Source: Oscillospiraceae bacterium
GTDB taxonomy: Bacteria; Bacillota; Clostridia; Oscillospirales; Ruminococcaceae
Length of the DNA: 15,743 bases
Direction: 5' to 3'
NCBI GenBank assembly: GCA_900768245.1
Contig: CAAGCE010000053.1
Span: 1 to 15,743, forward strand
Shown here: piece by piece, positions 1 to 7,666 of the stretch
Position numbering within the stretch: the stretch's first letter is position 1
Layout: every line of letters starts with the position of its first letter
Notes under the pieces: model-generated
What the model saw: only the letters and a program-made list of their open reading frames with translations
Database searches by the model: none
Told to the model about the DNA's origin: nothing
Made by a program: the position numbers and the translations under genes

Positions 1-122
1 ACGTCCAATCAAAGAAAACGACCGCAGACAGGCTGCCGCCTTTCAAGGGAGTTTGATGCAGAGTGGGCGTATTATAGCCACCGTATTTTATCCATAGGTT
101 AAATGGTTATTAGTATTATTAT

Positions 123-1034
123 TTATTTCTTAAACTCCCTTGGGGTGCACCCGTAAACCTCCTTAAAAGCCTTGGAAAAATAGCTGTGGTCGTCAAAGCC
201 GCAAAGGCCGCAGATGGTGTTTATGGGGTCGGAGGTGTTCTGTATCATGTAAGCCGCATTTCGCAGGCGGTAATTTTTCAGATACTCAAACGGGGACTGA
301 CCCGTTATGTTCCTGAAGCACCTGAGCACCTCGCTTTTACTGATGAATGCGGCGGCTGCCATGTCATCAAGAGTGATCTTTTCGGCGTAATGGTCATGGA
401 TAAAAAGCAGTATGTCACGGAGCCTCGTCTCCTGGGCAATGCTGGCGGCAGGGTGCGCCGACATATTCTTTTCCGACAGATGGATAAGTATCCGGAAAAG
501 CTCGGAAAGCTCGTTGCGGACGATAAGCTCGTGATTGGGCACTCTGATATTTTCCGTGTTCCAGATGTTTGTGAGCAGCCCCAGTATCTTTGAATAGCTG
601 CCGTCCCCGGGAGTGAATATCAGCTCACGCAGTCCGCTGTTGCCCGTTATGGGCGCAACATATTTCCGATGGTAGATGCTGTCCTCTTTTCCGCCCACTA
701 TGGAACCATGCACCACAACAGAGCGGAACACGCTTTTTTGACCCGTCCCCGCTTTGAACATGGCGTGAAGAGTGTTGCTGTTGATAAAATAAATATCGCC
801 TTTGTTCAGTATGTGCTTGCTTTTGCCGCATTCCATAAGCACGCTGCCCTCCACCGCAAAACCGAATTCAAGCTCCTCATGCCAGTGCCAGCTCACAAAA
901 TTGTCCGTAACATCGGCATGATATACGGCTATGGGGAACTCCGCATCTCCGTGAAGTCCCGATTCATCTGATTTAAAAGGCGGATTTGTGCCGTAATCCT
1001 CATTACGCAGCACACTGTAATCTACAATAGACAT
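123..1034 (-). CDS. AraC-family transcriptional regulator (AraC1), divergent from GH31
   Basis: This 303-residue protein is a probable sugar-responsive regulator of the divergent GH31 gene. Residues about 35-95 look like an AraC-type cupin sensor, with WHWHEELE at 49-56 and a GDIYFINSNTLH stretch at 79-90. Residues about 205-303 form the double helix-turn-helix DNA-binding domain: the first HTH is around 221-243, and the second contains ICGLCGFDDHSYFSKAFK and ends in GCTPREF. Length is normal for a cupin-AraC protein. The ATG at 1034 is preceded by GAGGA at 1041-1045 with 6-nt spacing, which fixes the start. A TTGACT-17-TATAAT promoter lies at 1111-1139. That GH31 is the target is inferred from position only. 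The family call is firm; the effector is unknown. Confidence 0.93.
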   Translation of the reverse strand: MSIVDYSVLRNEDYGTNPPFKSDESGLHGDAEFPIAVYHADVTDNFVSWHWHEELEFGFAVEGSVLMECGKSKHILNKGDIYFINSNTLHAMFKAGTGQKSVFRSVVVHGSIVGGKEDSIYHRKYVAPITGNSGLRELIFTPGDGSYSKILGLLTNIWNTENIRVPNHELIVRNELSELFRILIHLSEKNMSAHPAASIAQETRLRDILLFIHDHYAEKITLDDMAAAAFISKSEVLRCFRNITGQSPFEYLKNYRLRNAAYMIQNTSDPINTICGLCGFDDHSYFSKAFKEVYGCTPREFKK

Positions 1035-1106
1035 TACGTTTCCTCACTTGGCGATATTTTCATAGTTTTGGGTAATATATTTATACCTGTTCGTGTTATT
1101 TGATGT

Positions 1107-1112
1107 TATAAT
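1107..1112 (+). promoter_or_regulatory. Probable -10 element of the GH31 promoter, without consensus -35
   Basis: TATAAT is followed about 48 nt later by the GH31 start. At 17-bp spacing the -35 position (1084-1089) reads TACCTG, a poor match, which fits a promoter needing an activator. An imperfect dyad with GGTA and TACC ends lies at 1071-1087 over this -35 position and is a candidate AraC1 site. The operator suggestion is inference. Confidence 0.45.
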
Positions 1113-1139
1113 TATACTACAAATTCAGTGAACAGTCAA
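1111..1139 (-). promoter_or_regulatory. Sigma-A promoter of the AraC1 gene
   Basis: On the minus strand TTGACT (1134-1139) and TATAAT (1111-1116) are separated by exactly 17 bp. The predicted start of transcription near 1104 gives a leader of about 70 nt. The -10 overlaps the plus-strand TATAAT (1107-1112) that would serve GH31, and together they form the palindrome TATAATTATA at 1107-1116. Confidence 0.7.
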
Positions 1140-1166
1140 CACGAAAATTTTACGGGAGGTATTGAA

Positions 1167-3167
1167 ATGATAAGATTTACTGAAGAAAACGGCGCACTTA
1201 TTGCACGGTCGAGAAATGAAACTATCCGCATAGAGGGCTGGGGCAACAATGCTCTTCGTGTGAGGACTACTCTTCTGAAAAAGCTCCCCGATGACGCTCA
1301 CGCTCTAACCGAAAAGGTTGAACACAGCGCAAAGGTCACTATCGACAACGGCAATGAAACTGCCGAGATCGTGAACGGAAAGATCAAAGCCACTGTAAAC
1401 GGCGTAGGCATTATTTGCTTCTACAAGGACAATGAGCTTATTTTGCAGGAATATTACAGCTATTATTACGGCTCTATACGCAAGGAGGCTATCTGCTACA
1501 AGATAAGATCCCGTGAATACAAGGGACTTGCCTCCGATGACTTTAAGATAACCGTCCGCTTCGAGTCCGACCCCAAGGAAAAGCTGTTCGGCATGGGTCA
1601 GTACCAGATGCCCATACTTGACCTTAAAGGCTCTGTTCTTCCCCTTGAGCAGAGAAATTCCCAGGTAAGCGTTCCCTTTGTGGTATCAAACAAGGGCTAC
1701 GGCATGCTCTGGAACAATCCCTCAACAGGCGAGGCGGCTTTCGGAACCAACATCACCAAGTGGATATCCGATGAGAGCGATATGGTGGATTACTGGATAA
1801 CCGCCGACGATACTCCCGCTCAGATCGTGACCAACTACACAGAATGTGTGGGCAGAGCGCCTGTTATGAGCAAGGATTATCTTGGTCTCTGGCAGTGCAA
1901 GCTCCGTTACCGCACTCCCGATGAGGTGCTTGAGGTCGCAAGAAAATACAAGGAGCTGGGCATCAGGCTTGACGTTATCGTTATCGACTTTTTCCACTGG
2001 CCACATCAGGGCGACTGGAGATTTGACGAGAAATACTGGAGCAAGGACGCTGTAAAGGCAATGACCGATGAGCTTCATGCCATGGGAACCAAGGTCATGG
2101 TCTCCGTATGGCCGTCTGTGGATAAGCGCAGCGAGAACTATTATGAAATGGAGCAGAAGGCGCTCATAAGCACCACCGATGTTGGTTCGGTGCAGACCTA
2201 TGATTATGAGGGCGACTGCGGCACGGTTGACTTCTTCAATCCCGAAGCTCAGGAATTTGTATGGAGCAAGTGCAAGCAGAATTACCGTGACTGGGGCATC
2301 GACCTTTTCTGGCTGGACAACTCCGAGCCTGACAGCACCAAGTACGATTTTGAAAATTACCGCTACTATACTGGACGTGGCTCAAAGGTTGGCTGCGAAT
2401 ATCCCAAGAAGTATGTTGAGGCATTCTATAACGGACAGGAAGCCGATGGCGACCATGAGGCAGTCAACCTCTGCCGTTCCGCATGGGTAGGAAGCCAGAA
2501 GTACAGAACACTTGTTTGGACAGGCGATGTTCAGTCAAACTTTGAATCCTTTAAGGATCAGGTCATTGCAGGTCAGAACATGGGCCTTGCAGGTATTCCC
2601 TGGTGGACCACTGACATCGGCGGCTTTATGACAGACAACTGGGACGACCCCGATTTCAGGGAGCTTCTCATACGCTGGTATCAGTACGGCGTGTTCTGTC
2701 CTATCCTGCGCATGCACGGAAACCGTGGTCCCGACTGGGATATCCCCAAGCTTGATGACCGTGATTTTGGCGGCGGATATCTTTACACAGGCCACCCCAA
2801 CGAGCTTTGGAGCTACGGTGAGGAAGCCTATGAGATCATGAAGAAGTGGCTGGATATACGTCTTTCCATGAAGGATTATATTGCAGGACTTATGGAAGAG
2901 ACCGCAAAAACAGGTGCGCCTATTATCCGCACAATGTTCTTTGAGTTCCCCGACGATGAAAAGTGCTGGGAGCTTCCCGAGCAATATATGTTCGGCAGCG
3001 ATTATCTTGTTGCTCCCGTGCTTGAGCTTGGCGCAAGAGAGCGCAGTGTATATCTGCCAAAGGGTCAGTGGGAGAGCATCTCCGACAAGAAGATCTACAG
3101 CGGCGGTCAGACCGTCACCGTTCCCGCACCTCTTGATGTTATGCCTGTATTTAAGAGAATTGGATGA
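1167..3167 (+). CDS. GH31 glycoside hydrolase, probable alpha-xylosidase
   Basis: This is a retaining alpha-glycosidase of 666 residues, probably removing terminal alpha-xylose from oligosaccharides such as those of xyloglucan. The likely catalytic nucleophile is D384 in WLDNSEPD, and the likely acid/base is D454 in WTGD. Other family landmarks are GMGQYQ in the N-terminal beta-domain, PWWTTDIGGF after the acid/base, and CPILRMHGN. GMGQYQ and the W-x-D-x-x-EP form resemble alpha-xylosidases more than MalA-type alpha-glucosidases (WLDMNEP), but specificity is an inference. No signal peptide is seen, so it should be cytoplasmic. I chose the ATG at 1167, with GGGAGG at 1154-1159, over an in-frame GTG at 1128. 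The GTG lacks a ribosome binding site and overlaps the AraC1 promoter. Confidence 0.92.
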   Translation: MIRFTEENGALIARSRNETIRIEGWGNNALRVRTTLLKKLPDDAHALTEKVEHSAKVTIDNGNETAEIVNGKIKATVNGVGIICFYKDNELILQEYYSYYYGSIRKEAICYKIRSREYKGLASDDFKITVRFESDPKEKLFGMGQYQMPILDLKGSVLPLEQRNSQVSVPFVVSNKGYGMLWNNPSTGEAAFGTNITKWISDESDMVDYWITADDTPAQIVTNYTECVGRAPVMSKDYLGLWQCKLRYRTPDEVLEVARKYKELGIRLDVIVIDFFHWPHQGDWRFDEKYWSKDAVKAMTDELHAMGTKVMVSVWPSVDKRSENYYEMEQKALISTTDVGSVQTYDYEGDCGTVDFFNPEAQEFVWSKCKQNYRDWGIDLFWLDNSEPDSTKYDFENYRYYTGRGSKVGCEYPKKYVEAFYNGQEADGDHEAVNLCRSAWVGSQKYRTLVWTGDVQSNFESFKDQVIAGQNMGLAGIPWWTTDIGGFMTDNWDDPDFRELLIRWYQYGVFCPILRMHGNRGPDWDIPKLDDRDFGGGYLYTGHPNELWSYGEEAYEIMKKWLDIRLSMKDYIAGLMEETAKTGAPIIRTMFFEFPDDEKCWELPEQYMFGSDYLVAPVLELGARERSVYLPKGQWESISDKKIYSGGQTVTVPAPLDVMPVFKRIG

Positions 3168-3218
3168 TTTATTGATTGGTTATTATATAAAAATATCACT
3201 TAATTAAGGAACAGAACT

Positions 3219-3244
3219 TTCTCCGTCGAAATATCGGCGGAGAA
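3219..3244 (+). terminator. Hairpin between GH31 and MFS genes, weak terminator or processing stem
   Basis: TTCTCCG (3219-3225) pairs with CGGAGAA (3238-3244), with an inner CGA/TCG stem and AATA loop. It lies about 50 nt after the GH31 stop and is followed by only a short, broken T run. It may attenuate rather than fully stop transcription into the MFS gene, which sits 184 bp downstream on the same strand. Confidence 0.4.
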
Positions 3245-3351
3245 GCTGTTTACATAATATATAAACTATAGCAATAAAGTAAAAAGTCTGTGCGAAAACA
3301 ATAGAATTACCTTATACTGCTATTATTCAATAAAATGAAGGAAACATAAAT

Positions 3352-4533
3352 ATGAATTACAAAAAAACGCTGATAGCCTGTTACTTGGGATTTGTTACAC
3401 AGGCAATAGCTGCAAATTTTGCACCGCTGCTGTTTCTTACTTTTCATAATAATTACAATATTTCTTTAGGAAAAATAGCGCTTATCTCATCTGTGTTTTT
3501 TACTACACAGCTTATTGTTGATATTTTGTGTGCACGTTTTGCAGATACTATAGGCTACAGAAATTGTGTTGTTGGTTCGCAGCTGCTTTCGGCGGTCGGA
3601 CTTATCGGACTTGCTTTTCTTCCGCAGGTCACACCCGATCCGTTTGCAGGAATAATAATCAGTACAGTACTTTATGCCATAGGCAGCGGTCTTACGGAAG
3701 TGCTTGTAAGCCCTATCGTTGAGGCGTGCCCTTTTGAGCATAAGGAGGCGGCAATGAGCCTGCTCCATTCTTTCTACTGCTGGGGGTCGGTCGCAGTCAT
3801 ACTGCTCTCAACGCTGTTCTTTGCACTGTTCGGGATAGAAAACTGGAGATGGCTCTCCTGCATCTGGGCGATAATTCCGCTATATAATGTATTCAATTTT
3901 GCAGTATGTCCGATCGAGCATCCGACAGAGGGCGGTAAGGGAATGAGTATTGGCAGTCTGCTTAAAGTTCCGCTGTTTTGGCTCTCCATTCTGCTTATGG
4001 TATGTGCAGGTGCATCTGAACTTTCGATGGCACAGTGGGCATCTGCATTTACAGAATCTGCACTGGGTCTTTCCAAATCAATGGGAGATATCGCAGGCCC
4101 GTGTATGTTCGCCGTTACAATGGGTATAAGCCGGTCATTGTACGGAAAATATGGTGAAAAAATTGATCTTATGAAATTTATGATCGGTTCGGGGGCTCTT
4201 TGTCTTGCTTGCTATATTACAGCATCTTTGTCGGAGATACCTCTGCTGGGACTTGTCGGCTGCATAGTGTGCGGTTTTTCGGTAGGAATAATGTGGCCCG
4301 GAACTATAAGCATCTGTTCGGCTAAGATACCTTCGGGAGGTACGGCCATGTTTGCACTTCTGGCAATGGCAGGAGATATGGGCGGTGCACTCGGGCCTGC
4401 AGTTGTGGGCAATATTTCCCAAAATGCAGGAGATAATATTCAAAAGGGTATGTTTGCAGGCTGTGTATTTCCGCTTGTGCTTATTATTTCCGTTTTATTT
4501 GTCAAAAAGCTTAGCAGGCTAAACAGAGCATAA
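3352..4533 (+). CDS. MFS sugar permease
   Basis: This 393-residue protein is a major facilitator superfamily transporter, probably importing a sugar or short oligosaccharide by ion symport. About 12 hydrophobic segments are visible. A family loop 2-3 motif of the form ARFADTIGYRN is at residues 61-71. Two six-helix halves are separated by a hydrophilic loop around residues 186-200. The ATG is preceded by AAGGAAA at 3338-3344. It lies downstream of GH31 on the same strand, so the two may be partly co-transcribed. The substrate cannot be read from sequence; linkage suggests a product or substrate of the neighbouring hydrolases. It is the only transporter in the window, which is notable because oligosaccharides in this group usually enter by ABC systems. 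Confidence 0.9.
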   Translation: MNYKKTLIACYLGFVTQAIAANFAPLLFLTFHNNYNISLGKIALISSVFFTTQLIVDILCARFADTIGYRNCVVGSQLLSAVGLIGLAFLPQVTPDPFAGIIISTVLYAIGSGLTEVLVSPIVEACPFEHKEAAMSLLHSFYCWGSVAVILLSTLFFALFGIENWRWLSCIWAIIPLYNVFNFAVCPIEHPTEGGKGMSIGSLLKVPLFWLSILLMVCAGASELSMAQWASAFTESALGLSKSMGDIAGPCMFAVTMGISRSLYGKYGEKIDLMKFMIGSGALCLACYITASLSEIPLLGLVGCIVCGFSVGIMWPGTISICSAKIPSGGTAMFALLAMAGDMGGALGPAVVGNISQNAGDNIQKGMFAGCVFPLVLIISVLFVKKLSRLNRA

Positions 4534-4571
4534 AAAAGCGTTACCTTTCAATTCGATAGGTAACGCTTTTT
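4533..4571. terminator. Bidirectional Rho-independent terminator between MFS and GH2
   Basis: A 14-bp perfect stem (4533-4546 with 4558-4571) has an 11-nt loop. The arms begin with five A and end with five T, so each strand has a GC-containing stem core followed by a T run. It starts inside the MFS stop codon and serves the convergent GH2 gene that ends at 4621. Confidence 0.9.
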
Positions 4572-4620
4572 CTATTGCAATATAGATGTTCGTTATGATT
4601 GAATCTTTACCTTTGCTCTG

Positions 4621-6645
4621 TTATTCGCCATACCAACAAACTTTGTCATACTTTATCGTGTCATCATCAAATGTCGCTTTTGCAGTAATAGTATTTTTCT
4701 CATTTTTATTTATATTAACATTGTTCCATACAAAAACAGTATCATTGCTATTTGACAATTCGCTGCGTTTTATTATGCCAAGTGACCTGTCGTTCACGAT
4801 AAGTTCAACACTTTGTGCATTTGAATATATCTTTATAAATGGTACATTGCAAGGTCTTACGTTATGACGGCGCTCAGTAATGTAGATAGTTTTCTCACTG
4901 CTCCATACAGACCTGTAAAAGAAATACGCATCTTTGGGTATGCGTTCTCTCGTGCATAGACCCTTATCATTCTGTCCTATCGTATCGCCCTCTTCACGAC
5001 CACTGGAAGGAAAATCAAACATACACCATACAAATGCTGCCCAAAGATATTTTCTTGCAGAAAATTGCCGCCAAACAATTTCGTGAAGCTGTGACTGATA
5101 ATTTTCATAATGACGAGCTCCGTTCGGGTCAATATCGTTTAACCAGTCTATGCTGTCCTTGTGCTGTGTTAGGGCTCCGCCACCGCCGTATTCAGAAATG
5201 CATATCGGACGTTTTTCCTTTGAATTATGGTATAAGTCAAGCCATTCTCCGAAATGTTCTGCATCGCCTGCTTCCTTATACCAACCGAAATAACGGTTAT
5301 ATCCTACGACATCTGTGGGAAGCTGCAAAAATCTGCCATAGAACTGATTGTCTGCATAAGTTTTCAGCCTTGTGTTGTCCTCCTTGCAGGCAAGCTCATA
5401 AAGTTCTTGGTATAAAGCAAAAATTTCATCAGACATTTGGTGAAGTTCATTAGATATTCCCCATAAGATGATTGATGGATGATTGTAATTCTGCCTGATA
5501 AGCTCAATAAGCTGCTGTTTTGCATTTTCTGTAAAGCCATCTGCAAGAATGTGACGTTCGCTTTCATCCGGAGACATTTTGTTTATAATCCCTATCTCTG
5601 TCCAAACACAAATACCGAAATCGTCACACAGTGAATATTCCTGACTGCAATGCTGATAATGAGCCATTCTTACAGCGTTGCAACCCATATCACGAATAAT
5701 TCCATAATCACGTTCACGTTGGATATTTGTCATTGCCCAGCCGCTTTCAAAGCTGTCTTGATGATAGTTCACACCATGAAGAGAATAAGACTTTCCGTTA
5801 AGGAAAAAACCATCCTCAGGGTTAATATGATATGTCCTTATGCCAAAATTTTCGGATACCATATCTGTTGCTTTGTCCCCATAAAATAGGGTGACTTCGG
5901 CACGATACAGACAGGGAGAGTTTACACCATCCCACAACTGCGGAGCAGATATTTTTTTCGAAAGTGTAAGCCTGTCGCTTTCTGTATGTCCACACATCTC
6001 TGCAACAGGCTTTCCGTCCGGGGCAAAAATTACGGCCTTTGCCTCTATGCTGTTGGCGGAATCAAGCTTTATCAGTACATCAATGTCTGCGCTGTCTGAT
6101 GTAATATTATGTGGTGTGATGTAGACTCCGCAGGAACCACTGTCCTCCAGTGCAATGTGAACAGGTTCGGCGGCAATTAATTTAACTTCTCGGTACAATC
6201 CACCCATTTTTGTAAAATCGCCCTGTTCAGTAATTGGAGCAATGTAATTTGTGGGTGAATTGTCAACAAGGACTGCAATTTGGTTTTTTCTGTCATAGTG
6301 TACATAATTCGTTATGTTTATGCGAAAAGCAGAATAGCCTCCATCGTGTTTTCCGGCAAAAAAGCCATTCACAAACACTTTAGCAGTAGTGTTGGCTCCC
6401 CCGAATTCAATGTATAGTGCCTTGCCCTTGTATTTTGTCGAAAGCTCCAAATCTCGGCGGTAACAGGTCAGTCCTTTATAATAGCTGCTTGTTACACTAT
6501 CAGTTGCATTAAAAGTGTGAGGCAGGCAGATCTTTTCCCATGAGCAATCGTCAAATTCGGGGGTAACTGCATCATTTTCGCTTATTCCCAGATCATATAT
6601 CTTAGCAAAGCGCCATCCGTTGTTAAGTTCTATTTCAGTTCGCAT
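4621..6645 (-). CDS. GH2 glycoside hydrolase, probable beta-galactosidase
   Basis: This 674-residue retaining beta-glycosidase has the usual GH2 order: a jelly-roll sugar-binding domain (about 1-160), an immunoglobulin-like domain (about 170-275), a TIM barrel (about 280-585) and a C-terminal beta-sandwich (about 590-674). The acid/base is E400 in WGISNE, and the nucleophile is E485 in ISEYGG. The VRMAHYQH stretch corresponds to the conserved R-x-(S/A)-H-Y segment of beta-galactosidases. No signal peptide is seen, so it is likely cytoplasmic. It could remove galactose from xyloglucan or galactan side chains; glucuronidase activity is less likely but not excluded. The ATG at 6645 follows an AAGGG-type ribosome binding site. 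The gene reads toward the terminator shared with MFS and has no adjacent regulator. By eye it is more AT-rich than GH31. Confidence 0.92.
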   Translation of the reverse strand: MRTEIELNNGWRFAKIYDLGISENDAVTPEFDDCSWEKICLPHTFNATDSVTSSYYKGLTCYRRDLELSTKYKGKALYIEFGGANTTAKVFVNGFFAGKHDGGYSAFRINITNYVHYDRKNQIAVLVDNSPTNYIAPITEQGDFTKMGGLYREVKLIAAEPVHIALEDSGSCGVYITPHNITSDSADIDVLIKLDSANSIEAKAVIFAPDGKPVAEMCGHTESDRLTLSKKISAPQLWDGVNSPCLYRAEVTLFYGDKATDMVSENFGIRTYHINPEDGFFLNGKSYSLHGVNYHQDSFESGWAMTNIQRERDYGIIRDMGCNAVRMAHYQHCSQEYSLCDDFGICVWTEIGIINKMSPDESERHILADGFTENAKQQLIELIRQNYNHPSIILWGISNELHQMSDEIFALYQELYELACKEDNTRLKTYADNQFYGRFLQLPTDVVGYNRYFGWYKEAGDAEHFGEWLDLYHNSKEKRPICISEYGGGGALTQHKDSIDWLNDIDPNGARHYENYQSQLHEIVWRQFSARKYLWAAFVWCMFDFPSSGREEGDTIGQNDKGLCTRERIPKDAYFFYRSVWSSEKTIYITERRHNVRPCNVPFIKIYSNAQSVELIVNDRSLGIIKRSELSNSNDTVFVWNNVNINKNEKNTITAKATFDDDTIKYDKVCWYGE

Positions 6646-6731
6646 AAATATTTTCCCTTAAATTATAGTTACTGTATGTTGGAAGAAAATAATTTCAATA
6701 GTATATGTTGTTTATTCTTCAGGCTTATTCC

Positions 6732-6760
6732 ATTATATGCCAAATTTAAAATATTTTCAA
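6732..6760 (-). promoter_or_regulatory. Promoter of the GH2 gene
   Basis: TTGAAA (6755-6760) and TATAAT (6732-6737) on the minus strand are 17 bp apart. The predicted transcript has a leader of about 80 nt before the GH2 ATG. About 48 bp around it closely match the promoter upstream of the MGMT-like gene at 14238-14283, including the shared TATAATGGAATA core. Confidence 0.65.
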
Positions 6761-6903
6761 GAGAGGACAATACCAATAAATATACTGTGGTGTAATATTT
6801 TATCAGTCATAATTTTATGTTCCCAAGAATGAGTTTATTGAAGATAATGGGAAAACATTTTTTGTGTTCAGATTTGAAAATACCTGTAAGTTCATTGATG
6901 CTT

Positions 6904-6997
6904 CTACATGTTAAACACTATATGTAAATTTTTATTTTGCATATGGTATTTGTTTCTTGATATATAAAGAAACTTTCATGTAGTGTGTTTTTTTTTT
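6904..6997. repeat. Nested inverted repeats ending in a T10 run
   Basis: CTACATG (6904-6910) pairs with CATGTAG (6977-6983), and GTTTCTT (6952-6958) pairs with AAGAAAC (6967-6973). A run of ten T follows at 6988-6997. On the plus strand it resembles a terminator, but no plus-strand gene precedes it. On the minus strand the run is directly beside the stop codon of the small truncated gene. The rest of 6646-6903 holds the GH2 promoter and leader and no convincing gene. Confidence 0.4.
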
Positions 6998-7187
6998 AGT
7001 TGTTTAGATTGCCAAGTTTGTTGCTGTGCCACATAATTCCTGTTGGAGCTTTTCGGGGACAGCCGCTGTACGCCCAAGCCTTAATATCTGCAGGAGAGCC
7101 GACAATATATGTTTCCGTATCTTCTGTAAAATCAACAATTATGCCAACCGAAGCAATATCTGCACAGCATTCAAACAGATCTATCAT
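6996..7187 (-). CDS. Small hypothetical protein, 3'-truncated copy
   Basis: A 63-residue reading frame starts with MIDLFECCADIAS and contains YIVGSPADIKAW, ending in HSNKLGNLNN. I do not recognise the family. It has a consensus promoter (7248-7276) and an AAAGGGG ribosome binding site about 11 nt before the ATG, so it could be expressed. A second, broken copy at about 10575-10932 matches it over some 170 bp. That copy continues past HSNKLGNL into a charged helical tail (VKDINRLMKVKRELNEIMEL), so this copy has probably lost about 35 or more C-terminal residues where it meets the T10 run. It is soluble, with four Cys residues and no membrane segment. Confidence 0.5.
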   Translation of the reverse strand: MIDLFECCADIASVGIIVDFTEDTETYIVGSPADIKAWAYSGCPRKAPTGIMWHSNKLGNLNN

Positions 7188-7247
7188 AACAAATACGCCC
7201 CTTTCGGGAAAAATGAATGAAATCAGACAAACAAATTTTATAGATTT

Positions 7248-7276
7248 ATTATATCATATTACACATATTTCGTCAA
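7248..7276 (-). promoter_or_regulatory. Promoter inside repeat copy 1
   Basis: TTGACG (7271-7276) and TATAAT (7248-7253) on the minus strand are separated by 17 bp. Both hexamers and the spacing are the same in repeat copy 2. The predicted start near 7241 precedes the small gene by about 54 nt. Confidence 0.65.
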
Positions 7277-7340
7277 CGAATAATGCGATTTTATCTGTAT
7301 TTGTATGTTATTTGCACGCAAGAGAGTAATGATTGGAGTA

Positions 7341-7372
7341 ATATAAAAGAAGCGTGAGTTTTTGCTCACGCT
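7341..7372 (-). terminator. Terminator hairpin in repeat copy 1
   Basis: AGCGTGAG (7351-7358) pairs perfectly with CTCACGCT (7365-7372) around a 6-nt loop. On the minus strand the stem is followed by TCTTTTATA. It may end transcripts of GH127, whose stop is about 295 nt upstream at 7667, as no hairpin is seen closer to that gene. Confidence 0.65.
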
Positions 7373-7378
7373 CCCCGG

Positions 7379-7462
7379 TAAATTGGAAGTTTCTAAACCA
7401 TATCTCATTACAAAACAATTGGTATGCAGAATTATATATGGTTTTAAAATCACCAATTTCAA
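7379..7462. repeat. Imperfect long palindrome downstream of GH127
   Basis: The AAATTGGAAGTTTCTAAACC block at about 7380-7399 is an imperfect inverted copy of the block at about 7440-7461, with ATAT and ATAT continuing the stem toward the loop. It adjoins the terminator hairpin of repeat copy 1. The rest of 7463-7666 is AT-rich with no gene that I can support. Confidence 0.4.
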
Positions 7463-7666
7463 GAAACCATATTTTTATATAAACCCATTTAGCTGCTCAT
7501 AATAAAAACTTTGTTACAGCCTGTGTTTCTTGAAATATTAAGCTTATGAACAGCACATCTCACAGCAGACAATCTATTCCAACATAAACAGAAATGCCGA
7601 CAAGCTTAAAATCATACTTTCAAACCCATTTTTTGGCAAACTTTTGTTCCGATTCGTTTTTATTTT

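Larger units (their letters stand above)
7179..7387 (-). repeat. Dispersed terminator-promoter-RBS repeat, copy 1
   Basis: About 209 bp closely match 13441-13650 and, less well, 14280-14490. Read on the minus strand, it contains a terminator hairpin (7351-7372), a TTGACG-17-TATAAT promoter (7248-7276), an AAAGGGG ribosome binding site and an ATG (7187). In this copy the promoter still leads into the small reading frame. It is intergenic and lies between the GH2 and GH127 genes. Confidence 0.8.

Noticed and set aside
1..102. Two plus-strand frames (1 and 2) are open from the window edge, stopping at 100-102 and 95-97, possibly the 3' end of a gene.
   Set aside because: Only about 33 residues in either frame and no recognised motif; both being open fits chance as well as coding. 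The sequence left of the window is needed.
1128..1166. GTG start at 1128 extending GH31 by 13 residues.
   Set aside because: No ribosome binding site, overlaps the AraC1 -35, and the ATG at 1167 has a good GGGAGG site.
6816..6914. Plus-strand stretch reading NEFIEDNGKTFFVFRFENTC before a stop.
   Set aside because: Looks protein-like, but lacks a start codon with a ribosome binding site, is short and lies in AT-rich DNA. It could be a gene relic, but this is unsupported.
7000..7329. Plus-strand reading frame across the small ORF and repeat copy 1.
   Set aside because: It is the antisense of the small minus-strand gene and its promoter repeat, and has no ribosome binding site.
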